From CAMDPA01 sp964574325 (GTDB lineage Bacteria; Pseudomonadota; Alphaproteobacteria; Rhizobiales; Hyphomicrobiaceae), in contig CAZNMY010000001.1 of assembly GCA_964574325.1 (NCBI GenBank), forward strand, positions 124,001 to 188,000: a stretch of 64,000 nt of DNA, read 5' to 3'. Below the pieces are notes generated by a model that saw only the letters and a program-made list of their open reading frames with translations, did no database searches and was not told where the DNA came from. Numbering within the stretch: the first letter of the stretch is position 1; each line of letters begins with the position of its first letter. This document shows positions 25,273 through 33,684 of the stretch, in pieces. The translations under genes were made by a program, and so were the position numbers.

Positions 25273-25491
25273 TCAAGGTTCCACATCCGGCGGAACGATG
25301 GGCGCTGGGGCCCTATCGACCCGACTTTTTGGTTTCTCGCGGCCAGTGGCTTGACCTGTCGAAGGGGGATCACTCGCAGGGAAGGAATCCTTCAGCGTCT
25401 CGTCGAGCTTACGGTCCTGTTCGATCTTCTTGTCCGAAGGAGGAGAATCGTCGCGTTGGCTTTGCGGATTTCCGGGCTTCTTGTAATCCAT
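25273..25491 (-). CDS. small acidic/basic disordered protein with FPASDPPS motif
   Basis: 72 residues from an ATG with a GGAG ribosome site eight bases upstream; the frame is open further upstream, but that part matches nothing. The centre reads KLDETLKDSFPASDPPS, a short motif recurring in many small alphaproteobacterial proteins of unknown function. The remainder is charged and rich in Pro, Lys and Asp, so probably disordered. It lies between a TctC gene and a deaminase gene with no obvious partner. Confidence 0.6.
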   Translation of the reverse strand: MDYKKPGNPQSQRDDSPPSDKKIEQDRKLDETLKDSFPASDPPSTGQATGREKPKSRVDRAPAPIVPPDVEP

Positions 25492-25705
25492 CTGGATTGC
25501 TCCAACAGCCGAGGTGTGCCGTTGGAGTGAACTTTCGATTGGCGCGAAGGTTCCGATGGTATCGTTTGCGCATGACCGAGCGGACTTCGGTTTCTCTTCG
25601 GAGCGGAAGAACGACCTCCAACTCCGACCGTGGACGGCCGCAATAGTTTGGAATAACTCGAGGCGGTGACGCCAATTGTTCGTCACGGCCTGCTATAGAG
25701 TTGGC

Positions 25706-26158
25706 ATGAGCATCGACGAAACCTATATGCGGCTCGCCATCGAGGAAGCCGAACGGGCAAAGGCGAGCGGTGAGTTGCCGATCGGGGCTGTCGTCGTGTC
25801 GCCGGCGGGCGTCGTCGCGCGCAACAGGTGCCGAGAGGCGGCCGAGCAAACCGTGCTGGCGCATGCGGAAATGCATGCCGTGAACGACGCGTGCAAGGCG
25901 CTGGGGCGGAACGTGCTGAGCGACTGTACGATCTACTGCACCAACGAGCCGTGTCTGATGTGTGCGGCGGCGATCTTCCAGGCCAAGATTTCGCGTGTCG
26001 TGTTCGGCGTGGCACGCAGCGACCAGCCGGAGTTCTTCCGGGCACGGAATCTGCGCATCGGACATCTGGCGGCGGATTCGGGCTATCTGCCCGAAATCGT
26101 CGAGGGCGTCATGCGGGACGAGGTGCTGGCGCTGTTCGCCGGTGTCGTGCGCAAGTGA
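25706..26158 (+). CDS. nucleoside/cytidine-deaminase-family protein
   Basis: 150 residues of the zinc-dependent CMP/dCMP deaminase fold. The metal site is complete: His53 and Glu55 in HAEMHAV, with Cys83 and Cys86 in EPCLMC. The sequence after the second motif (FQAKISRVVFGVARSD) resembles guanine deaminase and small nucleoside deaminases as much as tRNA adenosine deaminase TadA, so the substrate is left open. The family start MSIDETYMRLAI sets the ATG at 25706. It converges on the enolase-family gene with a 19-base gap. Confidence 0.82.
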   Translation: MSIDETYMRLAIEEAERAKASGELPIGAVVVSPAGVVARNRCREAAEQTVLAHAEMHAVNDACKALGRNVLSDCTIYCTNEPCLMCAAAIFQAKISRVVFGVARSDQPEFFRARNLRIGHLAADSGYLPEIVEGVMRDEVLALFAGVVRK

Positions 26159-26177
26159 AGTTCGATCGCTGATCCGC

Positions 26178-27341
26178 TCAGGCTACCTCTCGCATCAGGG
26201 CGAACAAATCTTTCTGGCGCTCGAAGCCGAAGCCGGTCCAGTCGCCGACGCGCAGCACGCCGTCGCGGAGCTCGAGGTCGTCGGCGTAGCCGGAGAATAC
26301 GCCGAACGCGTCGGGGTAGGCTTCGCACATGCCCAGGCCGAAGCCGGCAGAGAAGTTCAGCGACATCATGTTGCCGCCGTGGGGCAGCACGTCGTTCGCG
26401 GTCCAGCCCATCGGTTGCAATGCCTTGAGCATGCGCGCCAGCGTGCCGATGCCGTAGCTCTGCGGCGAGTCGCACTGGATGATGTCGCGACCGGGCCGCA
26501 TGCCGCCGTAGCGTGCGAGATTGACGACGTCCTCGACGCTGAACAGGTTTTCGCCTGTCGCGACCGCGCCGCCGTAGGCTTCGATGAATTCGGCGTTGCC
26601 GCGATAGTCGACGGGGTGGGCCGGCTCCTCGAACCAGCGCAGGCCATAGGGCTTGATCGCCTGGGCGTATGCGGTGCGGCGGTCGGGGCCGATGCCGCAA
26701 TTGGCGTCGAGGGCGAGCCGCGCGGGATCGCCCAGGAGTTTCAGGACGGCTTCGATGCGGGCGATGTCCTCGGCGAGCGGGACGCCGCCGACCTTGATCT
26801 TGATGAGGGTGTAGCCCCAATCGAGGTAGCGGCGGACTTCGTCGAGGAGTTGCGGGATGCCTTTGCCCGGTAGATACCAGCCGCCGCCGACGTAGCAGAA
26901 AATGTCGCGTGAGATTTCGCCGCTACGATAGCGGTCGGCGATCAAATGATAGGCGGGCACTTCGGCGATCTTGGCGACGGCGTCCCAGATCGCGACCTCG
27001 ATGGTGCCGATGCCGACGGAGCGCTCCATGTCGCCGCCGGGCTTCTCGCCGACCATCATCGCGGCGAGCACGGCATCGGGATCGAAGCGGGCCGGATCGA
27101 TCGAGAGGCTGTCGGCCGCCTGTGCCTTCATCACCCTGGGTGCGAGGCGGTCGCGAATCTGCGCGCCGCAGGCATAGCGTCCGGTCGAGTTGAAAGCGTA
27201 GCCCGTGACGAGTGCACCGCCACGGACGACATTGGTCGTCACGGCGACGATCGAGGTCGTCATCTCGTCGAACGAGAAGGCGGCATTGCGGAGCTTGCTT
27301 TCGAGCCGAACGGCGCTTTCGCGGATCTCGGTGATGCGCAT
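26178..27341 (-). CDS. mandelate racemase/muconate lactonizing enzyme family protein (enolase superfamily)
   Basis: 387 residues. The barrel carries the K-x-K acid/base pair in LIKIKVGG and metal-ligand positions in LALDANCGI, WFEEPAHP and VATGENLF. A late histidine appears in LPHGGNMM. Enzymes of this fold abstract a proton alpha to a carboxylate and dehydrate or racemise hydroxy acids. An AGGAG ribosome site precedes ATG 27341; the frame continues open upstream, but only in shadow of the next gene. It is divergent from a TctC gene, which is followed by a 2-hydroxyacid dehydrogenase, so a hydroxy-acid or sugar-acid substrate is likely. Confidence 0.85.
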   Translation of the reverse strand: MRITEIRESAVRLESKLRNAAFSFDEMTTSIVAVTTNVVRGGALVTGYAFNSTGRYACGAQIRDRLAPRVMKAQAADSLSIDPARFDPDAVLAAMMVGEKPGGDMERSVGIGTIEVAIWDAVAKIAEVPAYHLIADRYRSGEISRDIFCYVGGGWYLPGKGIPQLLDEVRRYLDWGYTLIKIKVGGVPLAEDIARIEAVLKLLGDPARLALDANCGIGPDRRTAYAQAIKPYGLRWFEEPAHPVDYRGNAEFIEAYGGAVATGENLFSVEDVVNLARYGGMRPGRDIIQCDSPQSYGIGTLARMLKALQPMGWTANDVLPHGGNMMSLNFSAGFGLGMCEAYPDAFGVFSGYADDLELRDGVLRVGDWTGFGFERQKDLFALMREVA

Positions 27342-27439
27342 CGTGGCTCCTGTCGGTGGGCGGGCGGCATGGCGGGGCAGTCGCAGGCACCAGTCAGTGG
27401 CGACCGGCGTCGGGAGCATATCGGCTACACGTGCGACGT

Positions 27440-27454
27440 GTGAATTGCATTCAC
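27440..27454. promoter_or_regulatory. GTGAAT-TGC-ATTCAC dyad in a divergent promoter region
   Basis: A perfect hyphenated palindrome, GTGAAT at 27440-27445 and ATTCAC at 27449-27454, lies midway in the 192-base gap between the divergent enolase-family and TctC genes. Its position could let one regulator control both. No regulator gene is adjacent, so this is only a candidate operator. Confidence 0.4.
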
Positions 27455-27533
27455 GAATTTTGTGCTTTGCGGGCGGAGCGAACCACGTGCAGATAGCGGC
27501 GGGAAAAGTTGCTGCACGGAGCTTCTGAAGGAA

Positions 27534-28544
27534 ATGGCACAATTTGCTCGTTCGGCGGCTCTGATCGCCTGTCTCGGCATTGCGTCGACCGGAGCCGATG
27601 CGCAGGAATTCGCCGCGAAGACCGTGACGATCGCGATCGGGTTCGCTCCGGGCGGCGGATATGATGTCTACGGCCGGTTCCTCGCCCGGCATCTCGGCCG
27701 GCATCTGCCCGGACAACCTCAGGTCATCGTGCAGAACGTGCCGGGCGCGGGCAGTCTCAATCTCGCCAACGTGACCGCGAACACGGCGCCGGCTGATGGA
27801 TCGCACATCGCGCTCATCAACTCGGCGGCGGCGCTGGAGCCCGCGCTCGGCAATCCGGATGCGCGCTTCGAGACGCGCGGATTGCGCTGGGTCGGCAACA
27901 TGAACCGGGACGGGGTGGGATGTGCGGCTTGGACCGCGTCGGGCATCTCGACCTGGGACGACGTGGTCAAGAAGGGGGCGAGGTTCGGTGGCGTCGGGGC
28001 GGCTGGAACGTCCTCGCAGCATTCCTACTTTCTGAAGCGCGTGCTCAATGCGCCGATCCAGGTGATCACGGGCTATCGCGGCAGCAACGAGGTCAATCTG
28101 GCGATGCAACGCGGCGAGGCCGACGTGACGTGCGGCCTGTTCGTCTCGTCGATGCGTGGTCCCTATCGGCAGAACTACGAAGCGGGCAAGCTGAGGATGG
28201 TGATCCAGTTCGGGAAGGTGCCGGAGCCGTATTTCAAGGATGCCGTCAGCATCTACAGTTTCGTCACCTCGGCGGAGGATCGAGCAGCGACCGATTTCGT
28301 ATTCGGCCAGGCGGAGATTTCACGGCCACTGGCTTTGCCGCCGACCACGCCGGGGGCTATCGTCGAGATCTTGCGCCGCGCGTTCGATCGCGCGGTGAAG
28401 GATCCGGATATGCTTGCCGAAGCTGCCAAGTCGATGCTGCAGCTCAACGCGGTTTCCGGTGAAGAGACCGAGAAGGAGTTCGCGGTGTTCGCCAGCGTCT
28501 CGCCGAAGGTGGTCGAGCGCGTCAGGGCGGCGATAAGGCCTTGA
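27534..28544 (+). CDS. TctC/Bug-family tripartite tricarboxylate transporter binding protein
   Basis: 336 residues with a signal peptide ending at GADAQ. The ligand-binding loop is FAPGGGYD and the next conserved block is HLPGQPQVIVQNVPGAGS. It is closest in pattern to the protein at 55800-56816, both having QEF at the mature N-terminus, GYD in the first loop and a C-G-A/A-W segment. ATG 27534 matches the signal peptide; the frame opens earlier without support. A 2-hydroxyacid dehydrogenase follows after 60 bases. Confidence 0.87.
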   Translation: MAQFARSAALIACLGIASTGADAQEFAAKTVTIAIGFAPGGGYDVYGRFLARHLGRHLPGQPQVIVQNVPGAGSLNLANVTANTAPADGSHIALINSAAALEPALGNPDARFETRGLRWVGNMNRDGVGCAAWTASGISTWDDVVKKGARFGGVGAAGTSSQHSYFLKRVLNAPIQVITGYRGSNEVNLAMQRGEADVTCGLFVSSMRGPYRQNYEAGKLRMVIQFGKVPEPYFKDAVSIYSFVTSAEDRAATDFVFGQAEISRPLALPPTTPGAIVEILRRAFDRAVKDPDMLAEAAKSMLQLNAVSGEETEKEFAVFASVSPKVVERVRAAIRP

Positions 28545-28559
28545 ACGAACGTGGGCTGG

Positions 28560-28590
28560 GGTTCTATCGATCCGATGCGCGCATAGAACC
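28560..28590. promoter_or_regulatory. GGTTCTAT/ATAGAACC inverted repeat before a dehydrogenase gene
   Basis: Perfect 8-base arms at 28560-28567 and 28583-28590 with a 15-base spacer lie in the short gap between the TctC and dehydrogenase genes, one base before the ribosome-site region. It could be an operator or a leader hairpin. Confidence 0.3.
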
Positions 28591-28604
28591 AGGGAGAGGC
28601 GGAC

Positions 28605-29564
28605 ATGCCGGGGCCGATCAAAGTCGCCGTGATCGATGATTTCCAGCATGTCGCCGGGTCGCTGGGGGACTGGGGGCGGTTGAAGCCGGGTGCGGAGACG
28701 ACGATCTTCACGGACAACGTGACGGAGAAGGCGCTCGTCGACCGTTTGGCGCCATTCGACGTCGTGATGGTGATCCGGGAGCGGACCAAGTTTCCGCGTG
28801 AGCTGATCGACAAGCTGCCCAACCTGAAGCTGCTGATCACGGCGGGCATGCGCAACCTGGGCATCGATCTCGACGCCTGCCGGGCGCGCGGTGTGGTCGT
28901 GTGCGGCACGGATACCGGCAGCTCGCCGACATCCGAGCTTGCATTCGGGATGCTGCTGGCGCTTTCGCGGAACATCGCGGCGGAGCAGGATTCCTTGCGC
29001 GCGGGAGGGTGGCAGACGCCGCGGCTCGGCTTTGGTGTCAAAGGGCTGACGCTCGGGATTCTCGGCCTGGGGCGTCTCGGGGCGATCATGGCGGGCTACG
29101 GGCGTGCGTTCGGCATGAACGTGATCGCGTGGAGCCAGAACCTGACCGCGGAGCAGGCGGCGGCGGCCGGTGCGCGCCGCGTGGAAAAGCCGGAGCTGTT
29201 CGCGCAATCCGATTTCGTTTCGCTGCATCTCATTCTGAGCGAGCGGTCGCGCGGTATCTTGGGGGCGCCGGAGCTTGCGCAGATGAAGCCGGGCGGGTTT
29301 CTGATCAACACCTCGCGGGCCGGATTGATCGACGAGGCGGCGCTGATCGCTGCGTTGAAGGAAGGGCGGATCGCAGGTGCGGCACTCGACGTGTACGAGC
29401 GCGAACCGCTACCGGCGGATGCGGCCATCCTGTCGGCGCCCAACACGCTGCTGACGCCGCATCTGGGGTACGCGACGCGGGAGACCTATGAGATCTATTT
29501 CCCGCAAGCGGTGGAGGATATCGAAGCGTGGCTTGCGGGGCAGCCCAAGCGGGTGATCTCGTAA
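28605..29564 (+). CDS. D-2-hydroxyacid dehydrogenase family protein
   Basis: 319 residues. The NAD-binding motif is GILGLGRLGAIMAGYGRAFG, followed by NTSRAGLIDEAALIAALKEG, then ALDVYEREPL with the glutamate of the active site and TPHLGYATRE with the catalytic histidine. It would interconvert a D-2-hydroxy acid and a 2-oxo acid. A GGGAGAGG ribosome site precedes the ATG. Its neighbours (TctC, enolase-superfamily enzyme) suggest a hydroxy-acid catabolic set. Confidence 0.9.
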   Translation: MPGPIKVAVIDDFQHVAGSLGDWGRLKPGAETTIFTDNVTEKALVDRLAPFDVVMVIRERTKFPRELIDKLPNLKLLITAGMRNLGIDLDACRARGVVVCGTDTGSSPTSELAFGMLLALSRNIAAEQDSLRAGGWQTPRLGFGVKGLTLGILGLGRLGAIMAGYGRAFGMNVIAWSQNLTAEQAAAAGARRVEKPELFAQSDFVSLHLILSERSRGILGAPELAQMKPGGFLINTSRAGLIDEAALIAALKEGRIAGAALDVYEREPLPADAAILSAPNTLLTPHLGYATRETYEIYFPQAVEDIEAWLAGQPKRVIS

Positions 29565-29569
29565 GAGGA

Positions 29570-30073
29570 CTACTTTTCTTCGACGACCTCGAACAGTCCC
29601 TCGGCCTTCATCACCACGTCATAGCGGCCGCGCTCGTCGAGTGTCTTGTTCCACTGGGCGAGCTGAAGAAGCCATTTGTCGGCAACGGAATAGCGGAACG
29701 CCTTGCCGGTGCGCTTGTGGCGGATGACGGCCACCGCCATCGATCCTTCGGGCGCCTTCTGAGGCGATATCGTCAGTGAGCGCTGGCCGGGGCTGGCGGT
29801 CGTGGCGATCATGATGCCGTCGGATACGCAGGCGCACGGAGCCTTTACGCTGTCATAGTAGGTGACGGTGAGATCGCGTGGCCCGGCCTCGAGCCGTTTC
29901 ACGGCGTCCTGACCGATGCGGATGCCGACGGGGATGAATGTGCCGAAGCCACCGTGCACGCGGCGGCCGAGTGTGATCCATTCGTCCGGCGTCTGCTGGG
30001 CAGCAGCGGGAAGTGCGGCCGTCGAGGCGAATGCGGCGAGGACGATTGCGGAAAAAGGACGCCTGGAGATCAT
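29570..30073 (-). CDS. periplasmic FmdE-domain protein
   Basis: 167 residues with a signal peptide ending at PAAAQ. The mature part shows the FmdE (formylmethanofuran dehydrogenase subunit E N-terminal) pattern: HGGFGTFIPVGIRIG, then APCACVSDGIMIAT with ASPGQ, and a late DKWLLQLAQWNKTLD. Alphaproteobacterial homologues are not part of methanogenesis, and their role is unknown. The gene starts 6 bases after the stop of a cytochrome c gene on the same strand, so the two are surely co-transcribed. The two cysteines of CAC could bind metal or sulphur. Confidence 0.78.
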   Translation of the reverse strand: MISRRPFSAIVLAAFASTAALPAAAQQTPDEWITLGRRVHGGFGTFIPVGIRIGQDAVKRLEAGPRDLTVTYYDSVKAPCACVSDGIMIATTASPGQRSLTISPQKAPEGSMAVAVIRHKRTGKAFRYSVADKWLLQLAQWNKTLDERGRYDVVMKAEGLFEVVEEK

Positions 30074-30079
30074 CAGAGG

Positions 30080-30442
30080 CTACTTCTTGCGTTTGGAGGG
30101 CGCGGGCGTTGCCGCGGGCTTCTGCGTCGCGAGGTAGATCGCGAGCGCATCGACCTGGTCGTCGTTGAGCATCTGGGCGACGGAGTTCATGACCGCGTTG
30201 TCGCGCGCTCCGGTCTTGTAGAATTTCATCGTCGTCCGGAAGTAGTCGACCTCGAGACCATAGATGACCGGGATGTTCTGGCCCTTGCCGTCAGGGCGGT
30301 GGCAGGTCGTGCACTCCTGAGAGAGATGCTTGCCGTAAGCGAGCTTCTGCTCGTCGGCCCATGCAGTGGAAGACAAACGGGTGATGCCGGTCTGCCATCC
30401 GGTGAGCACAAGGCCGAGCGTCAAGAATGTCACCGCTCGCAT
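30080..30442 (-). CDS. class I c-type cytochrome, periplasmic
   Basis: 120 residues from ATG 30442, which has a GGAG/GGGA ribosome region. A signal peptide ends near STAWA. A single haem site is CTTCH (Cys44, Cys47, His48). The sequence after it (GKGQNIPVIYGLEVDYFRTTM) and the final VDALAIYLATQ helix resemble the small cytochrome partners of flavocytochrome-type enzymes. The Lys/Ala/Pro-rich tail is unusual. It leads a two-gene operon with the FmdE-domain protein and probably exchanges electrons with it or another periplasmic enzyme. Confidence 0.83.
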   Translation of the reverse strand: MRAVTFLTLGLVLTGWQTGITRLSSTAWADEQKLAYGKHLSQECTTCHRPDGKGQNIPVIYGLEVDYFRTTMKFYKTGARDNAVMNSVAQMLNDDQVDALAIYLATQKPAATPAPSKRKK

Positions 30443-30550
30443 CGTCCCATCTCCGCCCGATCCGTTCAGCTCTCGATTGGAGCCGTATGGGTTGAAACTA
30501 AACATGCAATCGGGCTGTATCAAGGAATATTCAAGGATCGCAATGTCTGA

Positions 30551-31642
30551 TTATCGCCGATAGCTTTCGGCAGGTGGGCGTTCGGTGCGTCTGGTCAGCT
30601 CGGCGAGGATGTCGCGGATACGCACGGGCTTTGCCTCGACGAAGGGCAACGGTCGGCAGATGTCGAGAGCGGCGACGCCGATGCGCGCGGTCAGGGCGCC
30701 GTTGAACAGGCCTTCGCCGAGGCGGCGCGACAGCCGGCGTGCGAGATCCTGACCGATGAACTGGCCGATCAGGTCGTCGGTCAAGGCGACGCCGCCCGTC
30801 GCCAGGATGTGGACGAAGACCATGCGTGCCAGACGAAGGCTGCCGACGAAGCCGGGACGTCCGCCGTAAACGGTGGCGAGACCCCGCAACAGGCGCAGGT
30901 TCTCGAGAAGGACGAATGCGACCGCCAGGAATGCAACGGGAGACATCGCCGTCACGAGACTCACGCGTTTCGCCGATGTGAGGATCAGGCGTCGTGCCTC
31001 GGTGTCGAGCGGCGCCATCAGCTCACGATCGGCCAGGGCAAACAGATCGCCGGGATCACGGACGTCCTGCTCGTGCTCGGCGAAACGCGCGGCTGCCCAA
31101 GCGAGGTTGGTACGTCCGCCGATGATGCGGCGCATGCGTTTGACGAGTTGGCGTTCGGTGGTCGCGTCGCGGGCGCGCAGGGCCGCCTCGGCCGCGGTGC
31201 GCAGGTGGGCGAGGCGGCCGAGCCGCATCAGGCCGACCAGTTCACGCATCGCCAGGACGAAGGCTGCGAGGGCGGCGAGGCCGAGCAGGGACCAGCCGGC
31301 GATCCCGACCCAGTCCGAGCGCGCTAGAACATCGGAGACGAAGCTGGCGAACGCGAGACCGGCGGCGAGGCCGACGAGGCCGGTCAAGGTCGCGACCAGC
31401 AAGGACAGCCAGCCCGGGCGGAAGCGCCTTGCGGCCTGCGCGTCGGGAGAATTGGCCGGCGCATCATCCTCCGTCCGGGCAGCGGCCGATGTTTCCCTGC
31501 GCGCGGCTTCCTTGTCCGGGGGGCGGCCTGTCGGCGTCATCGCCGGGGCGGCTGAAGGCGTCTCGACGATCAGCGAGGGGTCGGTCACGTCGAAGACGAG
31601 CGGCGCGCGTCTGGCGGGCTTGGGGTCGCTCGGCTGGGTCAT
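30551..31642 (-). CDS. YcjF-family (TIGR01620/UPF0283) membrane protein
   Basis: 363 residues. A disordered N-terminal region of about 70 residues precedes two transmembrane helices (residues ~77-100 and ~115-135); a further hydrophobic stretch lies near residue 235. The C-terminal half (RMRRIIGGRTNLAWAAARFA onward) is characteristic of the YcjF family. Its ATG overlaps the stop of the YcjX-type GTPase gene by four bases, the usual arrangement for this pair. Envelope-stress links are known in enterobacteria; the precise function is unknown. Confidence 0.83.
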   Translation of the reverse strand: MTQPSDPKPARRAPLVFDVTDPSLIVETPSAAPAMTPTGRPPDKEAARRETSAAARTEDDAPANSPDAQAARRFRPGWLSLLVATLTGLVGLAAGLAFASFVSDVLARSDWVGIAGWSLLGLAALAAFVLAMRELVGLMRLGRLAHLRTAAEAALRARDATTERQLVKRMRRIIGGRTNLAWAAARFAEHEQDVRDPGDLFALADRELMAPLDTEARRLILTSAKRVSLVTAMSPVAFLAVAFVLLENLRLLRGLATVYGGRPGFVGSLRLARMVFVHILATGGVALTDDLIGQFIGQDLARRLSRRLGEGLFNGALTARIGVAALDICRPLPFVEAKPVRIRDILAELTRRTERPPAESYRR

Positions 31643-33108
31643 GCGAGGCGATCTCCCAGCAGGTGCTGCAACGCCTTGTCCAAGCGGATGTGGGGCCAGG
31701 GGCGAGGTTCGATGGTTTCGCTTTCAGAGGCGAGACGCGGTGGGCGGAAGCGGACGAGACTGAGCCCCAAGCCCGACATATCCGAGGCGGTGCGGGCGGC
31801 GGCCAGCGCGGCACGTGGATCGGCGTCGAGATCGCCGGGGAAGATCGCGATCTCGCTGCGGCCGTCGAAGGTGCGGCTTGCGAGGCGTTCGCCGGCGAGG
31901 GGCACGCCCTTGATGCAGGCCAGCATCTCACCGCCGTGGCGTGCACGTGCTTCCGTGGTGGCGCGGAGCGAGGCGAGCGCGATGGTCCGGATGTCGGCGC
32001 CCGCGGTTTCGGCGCGACGGGCGGCGTTCTCGACGATCAGCGACAGCAAGGCTTCGAGGCGGTCGTGGCTGTCGGCTGGAAGATGGTCGGCTTTGGTGGC
32101 GGCGAAGACGATGCGATCGATGCGGGCGGGCAGGAAGGCAGAGAGCCATCGTCTCGATCCTGGGCGAAATGCCACGAGAGCGGATTCCAACGCATGCGAA
32201 AGATCGTCGATGGCGTGTGCGCCGCGGTTCAATGCAGCGAGCGCGTCGACGAGGACGATCTGGCGGTCGAGGCGGTTGAAGTGATCCTGGAAGAATGGGC
32301 GCACGAGCCGCGTGCGGTAGCTTTCGTAGCGGCGCGCCATCATCGCGGCTAGGCTGCCGGCGGGGATCGCGGCGTCTGGCGCCAGATCGAGCGGCGCGAA
32401 GGCCAGGAGGGGCGAGCCTTCATGATCGCCCGGCATCAGAAAACGGCCGGGACCAACCGTCGACAAGGCAGGTTCGGCGGCGCGGGCCGATGCGAGGTAA
32501 GCGGTGAAAATCTCCGCGGCGCGCATCGCGACGGCTTCATCGGCTGGCGCACCCGGCTGCAGGGTCGCGCAGAACTTCAGCCAGGCTTCCGCCGCCTTCG
32601 AGCGAACCGGGGCGCGCGCGAGCGCCATCGCTTCGACGGACCATTGCTGATAGCTGCGATCGAGTAGCGCGAGATCGAGCAGCCATTCGCCGGGGTAGTC
32701 GATGATATCGATGTGCAGGCGCGATGGCCCCATGAAAGCCAGCGGCGAAGTTCCCTTGAACGTCAGCGTGACCCGAAGTTGTGAGATGGCGCGGGTGCTT
32801 TCGGGCCAGGAGGGCTCGGGCGCGCAAAGTGCGGCGAGGTGGCGCTCGTAGTCGAAGCGTGGGATTTCGTCGTCGGGTTGCGGGGTCAGCTCGGCGCTTA
32901 CGACGCGGCCTTCGGCATAGGCGGCCAGGAACGGCAGGCGCCCGCCGCGAATGAGATTGCGGACGAGGGACGTGATGAAGACGGTCTTGCCTGCGCGCGC
33001 GAGGCCCGTCACGCCGAGCCGCAGCGTCGGTGTCGTCAGATCGCCCAGGTAGTCACGCGTCGTGCGCAGCGCATCGAGCGGCGCCAACGCCAGATCAGAC
33101 AGGCGCAC
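31639..33108 (-). CDS. YcjX-family P-loop GTP-binding protein
   Basis: 489 residues from GTG 33108, chosen because AGGAA lies seven bases upstream; TTG 33129 would add seven residues. The Walker A motif GLARAGKT spans residues 35-42, and DIIDYPGEWLLDL supplies the DxxG-type switch II. The large remaining domain is specific to the YcjX group, sometimes described as nucleoside-triphosphatase/GTPase acting at the membrane with YcjF. The genes overlap by four bases and should be translated together. Confidence 0.85.
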   Translation of the reverse strand: MRLSDLALAPLDALRTTRDYLGDLTTPTLRLGVTGLARAGKTVFITSLVRNLIRGGRLPFLAAYAEGRVVSAELTPQPDDEIPRFDYERHLAALCAPEPSWPESTRAISQLRVTLTFKGTSPLAFMGPSRLHIDIIDYPGEWLLDLALLDRSYQQWSVEAMALARAPVRSKAAEAWLKFCATLQPGAPADEAVAMRAAEIFTAYLASARAAEPALSTVGPGRFLMPGDHEGSPLLAFAPLDLAPDAAIPAGSLAAMMARRYESYRTRLVRPFFQDHFNRLDRQIVLVDALAALNRGAHAIDDLSHALESALVAFRPGSRRWLSAFLPARIDRIVFAATKADHLPADSHDRLEALLSLIVENAARRAETAGADIRTIALASLRATTEARARHGGEMLACIKGVPLAGERLASRTFDGRSEIAIFPGDLDADPRAALAAARTASDMSGLGLSLVRFRPPRLASESETIEPRPWPHIRLDKALQHLLGDRLA

Positions 33109-33244
33109 GGAGCGGTTCCTGTTGTTCAACAGCCTGCAAAGTGGCGCACGTCGAGGTTGAGATCAAGGGCCGGACAACGCCCGGAATTGCAGTACAGGCG
33201 GCGCACGGTTCCGTCGCTGGCTTCTGCAATGACGTTCCCAGGAT

Positions 33245-33490
33245 CTATTGACGTGTCTGATAGAGCGTGAATTCGCCGGCGGTGACGCGACGGGCGAGCC
33301 CTTGCGTCATCTCGGCCACGGTGTTCTCGCCAAATGCCGCAACGAGATCCGTCAATGCGGCGTAGATCGCAGCATACGCCATCAATTCGGGCGCAACTCC
33401 GCTCTCGGCTCCCTCTTCCCAGGCCTCGAGTATGAGACCCAAGGCTTTGAGAGTGCTGTCGTCCTTCTTTACCAGCTCGCTGACGTCCAT
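33245..33490 (-). CDS. hypothetical 81-residue protein
   Basis: Short helical protein beginning MDVSELVKKDDSTLKALGLI, with no signal peptide, cysteines or recognised domain. An AGGA ribosome site lies six bases before the ATG, which supports it over the longer open frame. The Glu/Ala-rich amphipathic sequence suggests a small helical bundle. It lies between the YcjX and TIGR02301 genes on the same strand. Confidence 0.55.
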   Translation of the reverse strand: MDVSELVKKDDSTLKALGLILEAWEEGAESGVAPELMAYAAIYAALTDLVAAFGENTVAEMTQGLARRVTAGEFTLYQTRQ

Positions 33491-33684
33491 CGAAATCCTG
33501 CCCCCGGCGTCGCCTGTCGCGCACCTTAACGCAGCGCCTACCGCTCCCAGTGCTGCGTGGTGCCATATCATGCGGCTGCACGTCGAGTGTGTTCTGCAAC
33601 AAGTCACAGTAAACAGGGATCAGCCACGACGACGGGCGAGGGATGTGGAAATGCCGGAACCGTCCGTGGCCGGCTCATGTGGTT

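Noticed and set aside
25706..26158. assignment as tRNA adenosine deaminase TadA
   Set aside because: The zinc motifs fit, but they are common to several nucleoside deaminases and the region after the second motif is not diagnostic, so only the family is named.
27342..28109. N-terminal extension of the enolase-family protein
   Set aside because: It would run antisense through the start of a clear tctC gene, and the family N-terminus MRITEIRESAVRL begins at 27341.
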